Notes: generated by a model from the sequence alone, not told the origin. Counted from the stretch's first letter, positions 1 to 9,017 are shown. The stretch is DNA of 64,000 bases from Serratia ficaria (GCF_900187015.1 NZ_LT906479.1:2294001-2358000); one strand, 5' to 3'. A program made the numbers and translations.

Positions 1-68
1 CTGATGCGCGCCTGGAGCTGATCCTTGATCTGCAGGTAGTGGGGCATCTCGCCCTGATGTTGTTTCAT
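1..68 (-). CDS. GntR-family transcriptional regulator, N-terminus only
   Basis: Reading leftwards from an ATG at 68, the window edge leaves 22 codons, beginning [20 protein letters not shown]. The [13 protein letters not shown] stretch is the typical start of a GntR winged-helix domain, where residues P-x-Y-x-Q-I-x-x-x-L-x-x-x-I form the first helix. The gene is divergent from phnW and only 143 bp separates the two starts, so it is probably the local regulator of aminoethylphosphonate use (PhnR-like, with a UTRA effector domain expected outside the window). The family call rests on a very short stretch; the regulatory role is inference from position. Confidence 0.6.
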   Translation of the reverse strand, partial: MKQHQGEMPHYLQIKDQLQARI

Positions 69-211
69 TTCATCTCGCTATGGCATTCCGGCACGCGCCT
101 ATTATACATCCGCTGATGAATTTTTTGTTTCACCGCGCTTTGCCGTTTGACCCGGGGGCGAATTTACCGCCACAATCATCGCCATCTGGTATAGACCAAT
201 TGGTGAAAAAC

Positions 212-1315
212 ATGTCCGATCGTAACTACCTGCTGTTAACTCCCGGTCCGCTGACCACCTCCGACGGGGTGAAACAGGCGATGCTGTTCGACAGCTGCAC
301 CTGGGATGAAGACTATAACCTCGGCGTGGTGCAGAGCATTCGCCGGCAGCTGGTGGCGCTGGCGACGCAATCCGCCGGTTACACCGCGGTGCTGCTGCAG
401 GGCAGCGGCAGCTTCGCGGTGGAGGGCGTGTTGGGCACGGTCATCGGCCCGCAGGACAAGCTGCTGATCGTCAATAACGGCGCCTACGGCGCGCGCATGG
501 CCGAAATGGCGCGGCTGATGGATATCGGGCATCGGGTCTTTGACTGCGGCGAGGTGAACGAACCCGACGTCGCGGCGCTGGAGGCGGTGCTGAAAAGCGA
601 CGCGCGCATCAGCCATATCGCCATGGTGCACTGTGAGACCACCACCGGCATGCTTAACCCGCTGCAGAAGGTGGCCGGGCTGGCGGCGCGCAACGGCAAA
701 ACCTTTATCGTCGACGCCATGAGCAGCTTTGGCGGCATCCCGCTGGACGTGGACGCGCTCGGCATCGACTTCCTGATCAGCTCCGCCAACAAATGCATTC
801 AAGGCGTGCCGGGCTTCGCCTTCGTCATCGCGCGCCGCCGCGAGCTGGAGAAGTGCGCCGGTCGCTCGCGCTCGCTGTCGCTGGACCTGTATGCGCAGTG
901 GCGCTGCATGGAGGACCATGGCGGCAAATGGCGTTTCACCTCGCCGACCCACACGGTGCTGGCCTTTGCGCAGGCGCTGCGCGAGCTGGAGCAGGAGGGC
1001 GGCGTCGCGGCGCGCCACCGGCGTTATCAGGCCAATCAGCGGCGGCTGGTGGCGGGCATGCGCGGCCTGGGCTTTGCCCCTCTGCTGGATGATGCGCTGC
1101 ATTCGCCGATCATCACCGCGTTTCATTCCCCGCAGGCGCCAACCTACCGCTTCGCCGAGTTCTATCGGCGGCTGAAGCAGCAGGGGTTCGTGATTTACCC
1201 CGGCAAGGTGTCGCAAAGCGACTGCTTCCGCATCGGCAACATCGGCGAGATTTACCTGCAGGATATCGAACGTTTGCTGGCCGCGGTCGGGCAGGCGATG
1301 TACTGGGAGCGGTAA
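212..1315 (+). CDS. phnW: 2-aminoethylphosphonate--pyruvate transaminase
   Basis: PLP-dependent class V aminotransferase that converts 2-aminoethylphosphonate plus pyruvate to phosphonoacetaldehyde plus alanine, the first step of C-P bond cleavage by the phosphonatase route, in the cytosol. The 367-residue product has the usual family length. It opens [16 protein letters not shown], and the Schiff-base lysine is expected in [12 protein letters not shown] at about residue 194. The reading frame is open back to 80, but ATG 212 gives the conserved N-terminus and the known length, with a weak GGTGA upstream. phnX follows 8 bp later, so the two enzymes form an operon, divergent from a GntR-type regulator that may respond to the substrate. 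Confidence 0.95.
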   Translation: MSDRNYLLLTPGPLTTSDGVKQAMLFDSCTWDEDYNLGVVQSIRRQLVALATQSAGYTAVLLQGSGSFAVEGVLGTVIGPQDKLLIVNNGAYGARMAEMARLMDIGHRVFDCGEVNEPDVAALEAVLKSDARISHIAMVHCETTTGMLNPLQKVAGLAARNGKTFIVDAMSSFGGIPLDVDALGIDFLISSANKCIQGVPGFAFVIARRRELEKCAGRSRSLSLDLYAQWRCMEDHGGKWRFTSPTHTVLAFAQALRELEQEGGVAARHRRYQANQRRLVAGMRGLGFAPLLDDALHSPIITAFHSPQAPTYRFAEFYRRLKQQGFVIYPGKVSQSDCFRIGNIGEIYLQDIERLLAAVGQAMYWER

Positions 1316-1323
1316 GGATGAGC

Positions 1324-2133
1324 ATGAACAAGATTAACGCAGTGGTTCTCGACTGGGCCGGCACTACGGTGGATTTCGGCTCCTTCGCGCCGACGCAGAT
1401 TTTTGTCGAGGCGTTCAAACAGACCTTCGATATCGACATCAGCCTGGCGGAAGCGCGCATTCCGATGGGGCTGGGGAAGTGGCAGCACATTGAGGCGCTG
1501 GGCAAGCTGGCGGCGGTGGATGAACGCTGGCGGCGACGGCTGGGGCGTTCGATGAGCCGGCAGGACATCGACGCGCTGTATCAGGCCTTTATGCCGCTGC
1601 AGCAAGCCAAAGTGGCCGATTTCGCCGATCCGATCGACGGCGTGCCGCAGGTGATTGCCGGGCTGCGCGAACAGGGCGTCAAGATCGGTTCCTGTTCCGG
1701 CTACCCGCGGGCGGTGATGGAGGTGCTGGCGCCGGCGGCGGCGGCGCGCGGCTACGCGCCGGATTATTGGGTGGCGACCGACGATCTGGCCGCCGGCGGC
1801 CGCCCTGGCCCCTGGATGGCGCTGCAAAACATGATAGCCCTGGGCGTCGATGCGGTGGCGCACTGCGTGAAGGTGGACGATGCGCTGCCCGGCATCGCCG
1901 AGGGGCTGAACGCCGGCATGTGGAGCGTTGGCCTGGCGGTGTCCGGCAACGAATTTGGCGCCAGCCTGCGGGAGTACCGGCGGATGGCGGCGGCGGAGGT
2001 GGAACGGCGGCGTGCGGCGGCGGCGGACAAACTGTACGCGGCGGGTGCGCACTACGTGATCGATACGCTGGTGCAGCTGCCGGGGGTGATCGCCGATATC
2101 AACCGGCGGTTGGCGGCGGGCGAGCGGCCATAG
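1324..2133 (+). CDS. phnX: Phosphonoacetaldehyde hydrolase (phosphonatase)
   Basis: HAD-superfamily enzyme that splits the C-P bond of phosphonoacetaldehyde to acetaldehyde and phosphate, completing the pathway begun by PhnW. The nucleophile Asp is in DWAGTT at residues 10-15 and the imine-forming Lys in GLGKWQH at about residue 52. GSCSGYPR and the KVDD stretch are the later HAD motifs. ATG 1324 is preferred over ATG 1318 because AAGGA at 1314-1318 then lies 5 bp upstream instead of overlapping the start. The product is 269 residues, normal for the family. A strong terminator follows directly, so the transcription unit is probably phnWX only. Confidence 0.95.
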   Translation: MNKINAVVLDWAGTTVDFGSFAPTQIFVEAFKQTFDIDISLAEARIPMGLGKWQHIEALGKLAAVDERWRRRLGRSMSRQDIDALYQAFMPLQQAKVADFADPIDGVPQVIAGLREQGVKIGSCSGYPRAVMEVLAPAAAARGYAPDYWVATDDLAAGGRPGPWMALQNMIALGVDAVAHCVKVDDALPGIAEGLNAGMWSVGLAVSGNEFGASLREYRRMAAAEVERRRAAAADKLYAAGAHYVIDTLVQLPGVIADINRRLAAGERP

Positions 2134-2150
2134 CGTTATTTGCAGGCAAT

Positions 2151-2178
2151 AAAAAACCGGGGATGGCCCCGGTTTTTT
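2151..2178. terminator. Bidirectional intrinsic terminator between phnX and tcyP
   Basis: A-rich arm plus CCGGGG, a 4-nt loop, then CCCCGG and six T: 12 paired bases at 2151-2162 and 2167-2178. The T-tract on one strand and the A-tract on the other let it serve both convergent genes. Confidence 0.9.
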
Positions 2179-2196
2179 ATTTCGGCAGACGCGGGC

Positions 2197-3588
2197 TTAG
2201 CGGTGCGCCAGTTCCACTTCGTCTTCGCTGTCCATAATGGCTTTGTCGGTCTGCTTCATCAGCTGGCTGGTGATGGTGCCGGCAGCCATGGAGCCGTTGA
2301 CGTTCAGCGCGGTGCGGCCCATGTCGATCAGCGGTTCGACCGAAATCAGCAGGGCGACCAGCGTGACCGGCAGGCCCATCGCCGGCAGCACGATCAGCGC
2401 GGCGAAGGTGGCGCCGCCGCCAACGCCGGCCACGCCGGCGGAGCTGATGGTGACGATGCCGACCAGGGTGGCGATCCACACCGGATCCAGCGGGTTGATG
2501 CCGACGGTCGGCGCAACCATCACCGCCAGCATCGCCGGGTACAGGCCCGCGCAACCGTTTTGGCCGATAGTGGCGCCGAACGAAGCCGAGAAGCTGGCGA
2601 TGGATTCCGGCACGCCCAGACGGCGAGTCTGCGCCTCAACGTTCAGCGGAATGCTGGCGGCGCTGGAGCGGCTGGTGAAGGCGAAGGTGATGACCGGCCA
2701 TACCTTGCGGAAGAACTTCATCGGGTTGACGCCGGTAAAGGCCAGCAGCGCGGCGTGTACCGCAAACATGATCGCCAGACCGAGGTAGGACGCGATCACG
2801 AAGCTGCCGAGCTTGACGATGTCGTGGATGTTGGAGCCGGCGACCACTTTGGTCATCAGCGCCAGCACGCCGTACGGGGTCAGCTTCATCACCAGGCGAA
2901 CCAGCTTCATTACCCAGGCCTGCAGGGTATCGATAGCCACCAGCACGCGCTCGCCTTTCGGCTTGTCGTCTTTCAGCAGCTGCAGCGAGGCCACGCCGAG
3001 GAAGGTGGCGAAGATCACTACGCTGATGATCGAGGTCGGGCTGGCGCCGGTCAGGTCGGCGAACGGGTTTTTGGGAATAAAGGACAGCACCATCTGCGGT
3101 ACGGTCAGGTCGGCCAGTTTGCCCACGTAGTTGCTCTGGATCGCCGACAGACGCGCGCTTTCCTGCGCGCCCTGCACCAGGCCTTCGGCGGTCAGGCCGA
3201 ACAGGTTGGTCACCAGCACGCCGACCAGCGCTGAAATCAGCGTGGTGAACAGCAGGGTACCGATGGTCAGGAAGCTGATTTTGCCCAACGACGACGCGTT
3301 ATGCAGCTTGGCGACCGCGCTCAGGATCGAGGCGAACACCAAAGGCATCACGATCATTTGCAGCAGTTGCACATAGCCGTTGCCGACGATGTTGAACCAG
3401 CTGATGGACTCTTTCAGTACCGGGTTGTCGGAGCCGTATACCAGCTGCAGCGCCAGACCGAACACCACGCCGATCGCCAGACCGACCAATACTTTTTTCG
3501 CCAGGCTCCATTGCTTGTGGCGAGTTTGCGCCAACAGCAAAAGGAGGGCGACAAAGACCACCACGTTAATTACGAGCGGAAGATTCAT
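2197..3588 (-). CDS. tcyP: L-cystine transporter, sodium/dicarboxylate symporter family
   Basis: Cytoplasmic-membrane symporter for L-cystine, the ortholog of E. coli TcyP (YdjN). From ATG 3588 the product is 463 residues, the E. coli length, beginning [20 protein letters not shown]. The frame is open to 3603 but the extra five codons are not conserved. The hallmark of the family is the serine-rich re-entrant loop [16 protein letters not shown] near residue 310, followed by a second conserved loop with [11 protein letters not shown]. Several hydrophobic helices are evident. It is a single-gene unit, convergent with phnX and sharing its terminator. CysB-type sulfur control is known for the E. 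coli gene but I see no site clear enough to call here. Confidence 0.95.
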   Translation of the reverse strand: MNLPLVINVVVFVALLLLLAQTRHKQWSLAKKVLVGLAIGVVFGLALQLVYGSDNPVLKESISWFNIVGNGYVQLLQMIVMPLVFASILSAVAKLHNASSLGKISFLTIGTLLFTTLISALVGVLVTNLFGLTAEGLVQGAQESARLSAIQSNYVGKLADLTVPQMVLSFIPKNPFADLTGASPTSIISVVIFATFLGVASLQLLKDDKPKGERVLVAIDTLQAWVMKLVRLVMKLTPYGVLALMTKVVAGSNIHDIVKLGSFVIASYLGLAIMFAVHAALLAFTGVNPMKFFRKVWPVITFAFTSRSSAASIPLNVEAQTRRLGVPESIASFSASFGATIGQNGCAGLYPAMLAVMVAPTVGINPLDPVWIATLVGIVTISSAGVAGVGGGATFAALIVLPAMGLPVTLVALLISVEPLIDMGRTALNVNGSMAAGTITSQLMKQTDKAIMDSEDEVELAHR

Positions 3589-3770
3589 CCCCAATGTCTC
3601 CAATAATCTTTTCTTATATAAAAATGGCTACGCACCAGCCTGTAGCGATGCCAATATCCTAACAGTTTGGTGAATGGCCTACTTATATCCAAATGGAATT
3701 TGATATAGCTTTTTGTTTATATTTGTTTAATTAATATTCTTTCTGATGATTAATTAGTCGGCGATCGCGA

Positions 3771-4319
3771 TCACAGTTTGATATTTTTTATCTGCTCGAA
3801 ATACGATTGCACCGGGATGGTGCATCCGCCTTGCCAATAGATGGCGAAGGCGACCAGGCAAAGGCACAGGGCGCGCTCCAGCTGATTGCCTTTTTGCGAA
3901 TTCAGCAGCGGCAGGCGAAAACGCCAGCGGCAGGGCCACAGCAGCGGCACGCCGGCGGGGGTGAGCATATCGGCCAGCAGGTGGCTGAAATAACCGATGA
4001 TCATGGCGTGCAACACGTCGGGTGGGATGGGCCAGCTGCGCGGCACGTCCAGTTGGAACAGCGCCATGCCGCCGGCGATCGCCAGCAGGCTGTGGGTGAA
4101 GCCGCGGTGGCCGAAGGCGCGGGCGATGGGAATGGCTATCCAGCGCAGGCGCTGGCCCAGCACCGATTTGGGGTGATCGATATCGGGCAGCAGCGAAGTC
4201 AGCAGCGCGGCCGGGATGATGTGCCACCAGTCGCCGGTGGCCAGTTCCGGGGTGACCTCGGCCTTCTTGGCGAAGATCGCGCAAGCGACAGAGAATATAA
4301 GGTGTCCTTCCGCGGTCAT
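3771..4319 (-). CDS. ydjM: YdjM family inner-membrane protein, SOS-regulated
   Basis: 182-residue protein of the DUF457/YdjM family (predicted membrane-bound metal-dependent hydrolases). Family features seen are MTAEGHLIFSVACAIFAKKA at the N-terminus, LLPDIDHPKS near residue 43, GHRGFTHSLL near residue 70 and GYFSHLLADMLTPAGVPLLWP near residue 110. The conserved His and Asp residues are likely metal ligands, embedded in hydrophobic segments. The true substrate is unknown in any organism I recall. A LexA-type palindrome lies 25 bp upstream of the start, as in E. coli, where ydjM is DNA-damage inducible. It is transcribed alone, towards tcyP. Confidence 0.88.
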   Translation of the reverse strand: MTAEGHLIFSVACAIFAKKAEVTPELATGDWWHIIPAALLTSLLPDIDHPKSVLGQRLRWIAIPIARAFGHRGFTHSLLAIAGGMALFQLDVPRSWPIPPDVLHAMIIGYFSHLLADMLTPAGVPLLWPCRWRFRLPLLNSQKGNQLERALCLCLVAFAIYWQGGCTIPVQSYFEQIKNIKL

Positions 4320-4343
4320 GCTGTTGCTATTCCGGCTGGTAAA

Positions 4344-4359
4344 CTGTTAATTTATCCAG
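4344..4359. promoter_or_regulatory. LexA (SOS) operator for ydjM
   Basis: CTGTTAATTTATCCAG has the CTG-N10-CAG layout with an AT-rich core, matching the LexA consensus. It is 25 bp upstream of the ydjM ATG. A near-miss second copy, CTG-N10-CAT, lies just upstream, between about 4362 and 4377; E. coli ydjM is described as having two boxes. Confidence 0.8.
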
Positions 4360-4482
4360 TATATGGGAAAATTCCCAGTAGTGGAAGCAGTTACCCTGTA
4401 ACCAATTGTTTATTTTCCCCGGATTTACAACAGGTTGTTACTCCGTTGACTAACGCGTGGCCGTTTTTGGCGTCGCGCAAAT

Positions 4483-4505
4483 AAAAAAGCCCTGCATGCA
4501 GGGCT
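4483..4505 (-). terminator. Intrinsic terminator of kduID
   Basis: AGCCCTGCATGCAGGGCT is a perfect 18-bp palindrome at 4488-4505. On the minus strand it runs straight into six T residues, 29 bp past the kduD stop. Confidence 0.88.
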
Positions 4506-4533
4506 CGAAGCGGCGTCGCCAGACGGCGTATTT

Positions 4534-5295
4534 TCAGCGTGCCAGCCAGCCGCCGTCGACCGCCAGCGTGTAGCCGTTGACATAGTCCGAGGCCGCCGAC
4601 GCCAAAAACACCGCCGGCCCCCCCATATCCTGCGGCAGACCCCAGCGCCCGGCGGGAATGCGCTCGAGGATCTCCTGATTGCGTTCTTCATCGGCGCGCA
4701 GCTGCTGCGTGTTGTTGGTGGCCATATAGCCCGGCGCTATGGCGTTGACGTTGATGCCGTGCTGCGCCCATTCGTTGGCCAGCAGGCGCGTCACGCCCAT
4801 CACCGCGCTCTTGGAGGCGGTATAAGAGGGCACGCGGATGCCGCCCTGGTAGGACAGCATCGAGGCGATATTAATGATCTTGCCGCCGCCGCCCTGGCGG
4901 ATAAACTGCCGCGCCACCGCCTGCGCCATAAAGAACAGCGTCTTGATATTCAGGTTCATCACATCGTCCCAGTCCTTTTCGCTGAAATCGATGGCGTTTT
5001 CGCGGCGAATAATGCCGGCGTTGTTCACCAGAATATCGATGCGGCCGAATTCGGCCACCGCCTGCTCGATCAGCGGCGGGATCACCGCGATGCTGCTCAG
5101 ATCGGCATTCAGGCTGAGGAAACGGCGGCCTAGCGCGCGCACCTGCTCTCGGGTCTGCTGCGGGTTGCTGCGGTTGACGCCGATAATGTCGCAGCCGGCC
5201 TGCGCCAGGCCCACCGCCATGCCCTGGCCGAGCCCGGTATCGCAGCCGGTCACCAGCGCCACTTTGCCGCTTAAGTCGAAGGAATCAAGGATCAT
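4534..5295 (-). CDS. kduD: 2-dehydro-3-deoxy-D-gluconate 5-dehydrogenase
   Basis: Short-chain dehydrogenase that reduces 2,5-diketo-3-deoxygluconate to 2-keto-3-deoxygluconate with NADH, late in pectin and uronate breakdown. The nucleotide-binding motif TGCDTGLGQG is at residues 16-25, NNAGI near 90, and the catalytic Tyr-x-x-x-Lys is in VPSYTASKSA near 155. ATG 5295 gives 253 residues, as in E. coli KduD, and places GAGAGAG 7 bp upstream; ATG 5301 would leave almost no spacing. It follows kduI by 60 bp on the same strand, and a terminator closes the operon. Confidence 0.95.
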   Translation of the reverse strand: MILDSFDLSGKVALVTGCDTGLGQGMAVGLAQAGCDIIGVNRSNPQQTREQVRALGRRFLSLNADLSSIAVIPPLIEQAVAEFGRIDILVNNAGIIRRENAIDFSEKDWDDVMNLNIKTLFFMAQAVARQFIRQGGGGKIINIASMLSYQGGIRVPSYTASKSAVMGVTRLLANEWAQHGINVNAIAPGYMATNNTQQLRADEERNQEILERIPAGRWGLPQDMGGPAVFLASAASDYVNGYTLAVDGGWLAR

Positions 5296-5355
5296 AGCCA
5301 TGCTCTCTCACCGCACGGCAAGGCGCCGTGCGGCCGGTTATCGGGGAAAAGGAGA

Positions 5356-6192
5356 TCAGCGCAGTTCGCTGACGGCGAGGTGGTCCATGTCGCCAAATAC
5401 CTGGTTTTCGCCCACCATGCCCCAGATAAAGGTGTATCGCTTGGTGCCGACGCCGGCGTGGATCGACCAGCTCGGCGAGATCACCGCCTGCTCGTTGTGC
5501 ACCAGCAGATGCCGGGTTTCCTGCGGCTGGCCCATCATGTGGAATACCGCGGTTTCGTCGTCCATATCGAAGTAGAAATAGACCTCCATGCGGCGTTCAT
5601 GGGTGTGGCACGGCATGGTGTTCCACAGGTTGCCCTCCGCCAGCTTGGTCAGGCCCATGGTGAGCTGGCAGGTCGGCAGCACGTCCGGCACGATAAACTT
5701 GTTGATGGTGCGGCGATTGCTGGTGGCGTCATCGCCCAGCGTCTGCGGCGAAGCCTCGGCCAGGGTGATTTTTTTGTTGGGGTAGTGAGTGTGGGCCGGT
5801 GCGCTGTTGTAATAGAACTTGGCCGGCCTGGCCGGATCCAGGCTGCTGAATTCGACCTCTTTGGCGCCCTGGCCGACATACAGCGCCTCTTCCGGGCCGA
5901 TTTCGTAGCTTTCGCCGTCGACGACAATCTTGCCGGCGCCGCCGATGTTGATCGCGCCCAGTTCGCGCCGCTCCAGAAAATAGCTGACGCCCAGCTGTTT
6001 GCCCACTTCACCGCCGATGCTGACCGCTTTGCCGATCGGCATGATGCCGCCGACGATGATGCGGTCGATATGGCTGTAGGTCATGGTGTAGGTATCGGCT
6101 TCGAATATTTTTTCAATCAGAAACTCACGGCGCAGGCCGGCGGTGTCGAGTTGTTTGGCGTGATCGCTGTGAATGCTTTGACGGACGTCCAT
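5356..6192 (-). CDS. kduI: 5-dehydro-4-deoxy-D-glucuronate isomerase
   Basis: Zinc-dependent cupin isomerase that converts 5-keto-4-deoxyuronate to 2,5-diketo-3-deoxygluconate, the substrate of KduD next door. The 278-residue product starts [20 protein letters not shown]. The zinc ligands of the family are all present: His196 and His198 in [11 protein letters not shown], Glu203 and His245 in SWSIHAGVG. The open frame extends to 6306 but the conserved start is ATG 6192, with GAGAGG upstream. It is first in the kduI-kduD operon. A promoter and a KdgR-like site lie 110-165 bp upstream, consistent with induction by 2-keto-3-deoxygluconate. Confidence 0.96.
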   Translation of the reverse strand: MDVRQSIHSDHAKQLDTAGLRREFLIEKIFEADTYTMTYSHIDRIIVGGIMPIGKAVSIGGEVGKQLGVSYFLERRELGAINIGGAGKIVVDGESYEIGPEEALYVGQGAKEVEFSSLDPARPAKFYYNSAPAHTHYPNKKITLAEASPQTLGDDATSNRRTINKFIVPDVLPTCQLTMGLTKLAEGNLWNTMPCHTHERRMEVYFYFDMDDETAVFHMMGQPQETRHLLVHNEQAVISPSWSIHAGVGTKRYTFIWGMVGENQVFGDMDHLAVSELR

Positions 6193-6301
6193 CGCAATGC
6201 CTCTCAGAGTGAAGGTGTGTAGGGAAAGCAACCGGGCAACCGGCGGCGCTGCGTGGCAGTGACAACGGCCTCCCGCCGCCCGGCGCTTTCCTGTTGCCTT
6301 C

Positions 6302-6330
6302 AGCATAGAGGCCTCGGCATGCTAATTCAA
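6302..6330 (-). promoter_or_regulatory. Sigma-70 promoter of kduID
   Basis: On the minus strand, TTGAAT (6330-6325) and TATGCT (6307-6302) are separated by exactly 17 bp and lie about 110 bp upstream of kduI. The match to TTGACA/TATAAT is good. Confidence 0.65.
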
Positions 6331-6331
6331 T

Positions 6332-6356
6332 AAAAATGAAATAATGTTTTATTTAT
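6332..6356. promoter_or_regulatory. KdgR operator candidate
   Basis: On the minus strand, AAAACATTATTTCATTTTT matches the KdgR pattern (AAAAC-A-T/TTTCATTTT with an A/T-rich rim). It abuts the upstream side of the kduI -35 box. KdgR represses kduI and kduD in related bacteria; the regulator gene is not in this window. Confidence 0.7.
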
Positions 6357-6433
6357 TTTTTGACGTAAGTCTTTTTTCTGAAAATGAAGGGGCGAGCAGG
6401 GAGAGGGAGGCGGCGCCGGCCGGCGCCGCGGGA

Positions 6434-7099
6434 TCAGGCGAAGTACTCGGGGGTCAACTGCTCCAGGCTGTCCAGCCGGTGGTCCGCCAGCGCCCAGCGC
6501 GGGTCCTGCCGGTATTCGGCGGCCGGAATGACGATGGAGCGCATGCGCGCCGCCTTGGTGGCGATCATGCCGTTGAACGAGTCCTCCAGCGTGACGCAGC
6601 GCAGCGGATCGCTGCCCAGGCGTTCGGCGGCGATCAGGTACACTTCCGGATGCGGCTTGCTGTAGGGCAGATATTCGGCGGACACCAGCTGATCGAAGTA
6701 GCCTGCCAAATCAAACATCTTCAACACCTGCTGCTGCATATGCAGCGGCGAGGCGGAGGCCAGGCCGATATTCAGACCCTGGCTGCGGCACAGCTCCAGC
6801 GCCTGGCGCACGCCGGGCAGCAGCGGACGCGTTTCATGCACCAGCTCGATGGCACGCTCGATGATGCGCGCGGAAACCTGTTCCAGCGACGGGCCTTGCC
6901 ACGGCATCGCCTGGTACCACATCTTCACCACCAAATCGATGCGCAGGCCCAGGGTGTCCGGCAGCTTGTGGCGATCGGAAAGATCCAGCCCCAGCGCGCC
7001 GAATATGTCCAATTCGGCCTGCAGCCACAGCGGCTCCGAGTCGATCAACAAGCCGTCCATATCAAAAATTGCGGTTTCAATGCGTTGCGAATAGGCCAT
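6434..7099 (-). CDS. hxpB: Hexitol phosphatase B (HAD superfamily, YniC)
   Basis: Cytosolic HAD-like phosphatase of 221 residues, ortholog of E. coli HxpB (YniC), which dephosphorylates 2-deoxyglucose 6-phosphate and hexitol phosphates. The nucleophile motif DMDGLLIDSEPLW starts at Asp13. GLASASPLHM carries the motif II Ser, YSKPHPEVY the motif III Lys, and LEDSFNGM the motif IV acidic pair. ATG 7099 is chosen over the open frame to 7174 because conservation begins there. It is divergent from yniB, with 234 bp between the starts. Confidence 0.93.
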   Translation of the reverse strand: MAYSQRIETAIFDMDGLLIDSEPLWLQAELDIFGALGLDLSDRHKLPDTLGLRIDLVVKMWYQAMPWQGPSLEQVSARIIERAIELVHETRPLLPGVRQALELCRSQGLNIGLASASPLHMQQQVLKMFDLAGYFDQLVSAEYLPYSKPHPEVYLIAAERLGSDPLRCVTLEDSFNGMIATKAARMRSIVIPAAEYRQDPRWALADHRLDSLEQLTPEYFA

Positions 7100-7333
7100 T
7101 AACGGTGAACTCCTGCCGATGCCGGTGAATGTGCCCGTTACTTTAGCATCGACACCGGTGGGTTCAAATGGCATAACGCTTTTGGCGGTGCGGTTGCGGT
7201 TGCGGGTAAGCGGTTGATTTCGAATTCTCTGGCCAGGCGGGTGGCACAGCCGAAGTAAAGAAAACGGTGGGCGAGTCTTGCCAACTACAGGTAGACTTAG
7301 CCGATTAGGTTACGTCGCTAACAAGGGGAACAC

Positions 7334-7894
7334 ATGACGTATCAACAGGCCGGGCGCATCGCCATTGTGAAACGCATTCTCGGGTGGGTGGTTTTTATCC
7401 CGGCGTTGCTGTCGACGCTGATTTCGCTGCTGGGGTTTGTTTATCAGCACAGTGAAAAAACCAAGGGCATCAACGCGGTGATGCTGGATTTCGTGCACGT
7501 GATGGTGGACATGGTGCGCTTCAATACGCCATTCCTTAACCTCTTCTGGTACAACTCGCCGGTGCCCGACGTGGATAAAAGCCTGTTCAGCGGCGCCAAT
7601 CTGATGTTCATCATCATTTATTTTCTGATCTTCGTTGGGCTGGCGCTGCGTGCCTCCGGCGCGCGCATGTCGCGCCAGGTGAAGTTCATCCGCGAAGGGC
7701 TGGAGGACCAGATGATTCTGGAGCAGGCCAAGGGCAGCGAAGGGCATACCCGCGAGCAGCTTGAAGCGCGCATCACGCTGCCGCACCACAGCATTTTCCT
7801 GCAGTATTTCCCGCTGTATATCTTGCCGGTGGTCATTGCGGTGGTCGCCTGGTTCGTGATCCGCTTGCTCGGGCAACTGGCCGGCGCGGCCTGA
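7334..7894 (+). CDS. yniB: YniB family inner-membrane protein
   Basis: 186-residue protein of unknown function, matching the YniB family that sits beside hxpB and yniA in enterobacteria. Hydrophobic stretches near residues 16-36, 94-112 and 155-178 suggest three membrane spans; between them is a polar loop with RQVKFIREGLEDQMILEQAK. An AAGGGGAAC ribosome-binding region precedes the ATG. It is transcribed alone, and a 13-bp GC-rich hairpin after the stop is shared with the convergent yniA. Confidence 0.85.
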   Translation: MTYQQAGRIAIVKRILGWVVFIPALLSTLISLLGFVYQHSEKTKGINAVMLDFVHVMVDMVRFNTPFLNLFWYNSPVPDVDKSLFSGANLMFIIIYFLIFVGLALRASGARMSRQVKFIREGLEDQMILEQAKGSEGHTREQLEARITLPHHSIFLQYFPLYILPVVIAVVAWFVIRLLGQLAGAA

Positions 7895-7900
7895 TCACCC

Positions 7901-7929
7901 GCGACGGGGCGCCAACGGCGCCCCGTCGC
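7901..7929. terminator. GC hairpin between yniB and yniA
   Basis: A 13-bp perfect stem (7901-7913 with 7917-7929) and a 3-nt loop, located between two convergent stop codons. The T-run is short (CTTT), so termination strength is uncertain. Confidence 0.65.
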
Positions 7930-7932
7930 GCT

Positions 7933-8802
7933 TTACTGCGTTTCCTGCTGCCGCAGCGCATCGACCGCGCGCTGCGCGATGACCAGATGCTGGCCGCCAA
8001 ACAGGTTGCTGCGGTTGAGCAGGTAATACAGCTGATACAGCGGCTGGCGATCGATAAACCCGCTTTCCAGCGGCCAAACGCTTTGATAGCCGTCGTATAT
8101 CTGCGGCGGCAGTTCCGGGTACAGCGGCAGCATCGCCAGATCGCACTCCCGATCGCCCCAGTAGCTGGCCGGATCGAACAGGATCGGGCCGTCGGCCGTC
8201 ATGCCGCAGTTGGCCGGCCACAGATTGCCGTGCAGCAGGGAGGGCTGCGGCTGGTGGTGCTGCAGCCGCAGGTACACCAAATCGACTATCTCCTCGATAT
8301 CACCGAAGGTCATGCCTTTTTCCGCCGCCAGCTGCAGCTGCCAACCGATGCGCTGTTCGGCGAAAAACTCCGACCAGCGGCGCTGCCAGGCATTGGGCTG
8401 CGGGGTCGTGGTCAGGTCGTTGTCGAAATCGAGGCCGAACTGCGGCTGTTCGCTCCACTGATGCAGGTGCGCCAACTGCTGGCCGAGACAATAGGCGCCA
8501 TGGGCGTCGAGGGGTTTGAGCTGCTGATACTCCAGCAGCAGGAAGCTGTAGTCGCGGTCGCTGCCGACGCCGTACACCTCCGGCACCCGCACGGTCTTGC
8601 TGCGCGCCAGCAGCGCCAGCTGGTCGGCCTCGGCGGTAAAAATCGGCAGTTGTTCGCGGGCGTCGCATTTCACAAACACCTCGCTATCACCGTAACTCAC
8701 GCGCCACGCCGGGTGAATGTCTCCCCCGGGCAGTTCAGTCCTTTCGCGGATCTCTGCGCTGCCAAGATGTTCACTTAACAGACGGCTAACGGCTTGCCAC
8801 AT
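7933..8802 (-). CDS. yniA: Fructosamine kinase family protein YniA, catalytic Asp replaced
   Basis: 289-residue protein of the fructosamine/ketosamine kinase family, which phosphorylates sugar adducts on proteins so that they detach. The N-lobe lysine motif VFVKCD is near residue 45, and the DFG-equivalent LFDPASYWGDREC spans residues 208-220. The Brenner loop reads HGNLWPAN at 191-198, whereas the family has HGDLWSGN; the catalytic-base Asp is therefore Asn193 (codon AAT, 8226-8224 on the minus strand). Everything else is conserved and the length is normal, so the gene is not decaying. Whether it still phosphorylates is open. AGAGGGGG precedes the ATG. It is convergent with yniB. Confidence 0.9.
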   Translation of the reverse strand: MWQAVSRLLSEHLGSAEIRERTELPGGDIHPAWRVSYGDSEVFVKCDAREQLPIFTAEADQLALLARSKTVRVPEVYGVGSDRDYSFLLLEYQQLKPLDAHGAYCLGQQLAHLHQWSEQPQFGLDFDNDLTTTPQPNAWQRRWSEFFAEQRIGWQLQLAAEKGMTFGDIEEIVDLVYLRLQHHQPQPSLLHGNLWPANCGMTADGPILFDPASYWGDRECDLAMLPLYPELPPQIYDGYQSVWPLESGFIDRQPLYQLYYLLNRSNLFGGQHLVIAQRAVDALRQQETQ

Positions 8803-8980
8803 GGTATCCCCCTCTGTGCTGCCTGTGAATTCATTAGGTTAGCGTCTTTCCCTGGGTGAAAACTCGACGTGGCGCACAGCTGGCGCCAACGGGCGGCGAT
8901 TTTTTCATCAGCGCGCCTGCACAAAGTATATACCTTATTGATTGTTTTACGCGCAACTCTGGTCGCGGTTGGCGGGGCGC

Positions 8981-9010
8981 GCAGCGGCTGAGGCGGGAAC
9001 CCGCCGCTGC
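8981..9010. repeat. GC-rich hairpin downstream of sitD
   Basis: GCAGCGGC (8981-8988) pairs with GCCGCTGC (9003-9010), and GGCGGG-AA-CCCGCC forms an inner stem. It lies 8 bp past the sitD stop without a T-tract, so it may stabilise the mRNA 3' end rather than terminate transcription. Nothing else is visible between 8803 and 9017. Confidence 0.5.
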
Positions 9011-9017
9011 GGCGCCA

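Noticed and set aside
2140..3234. 364-codon frame opposite tcyP
   Set aside because: His/Gln/Arg-rich translation typical of an antisense frame, and it starts inside the phnX terminator.
3726..3757. AT-rich inverted repeat TTAATTAAT / GATTAATTA after ydjM
   Set aside because: Imperfect and in very AT-rich DNA, so chance pairing is likely; not called as a terminator or operator.
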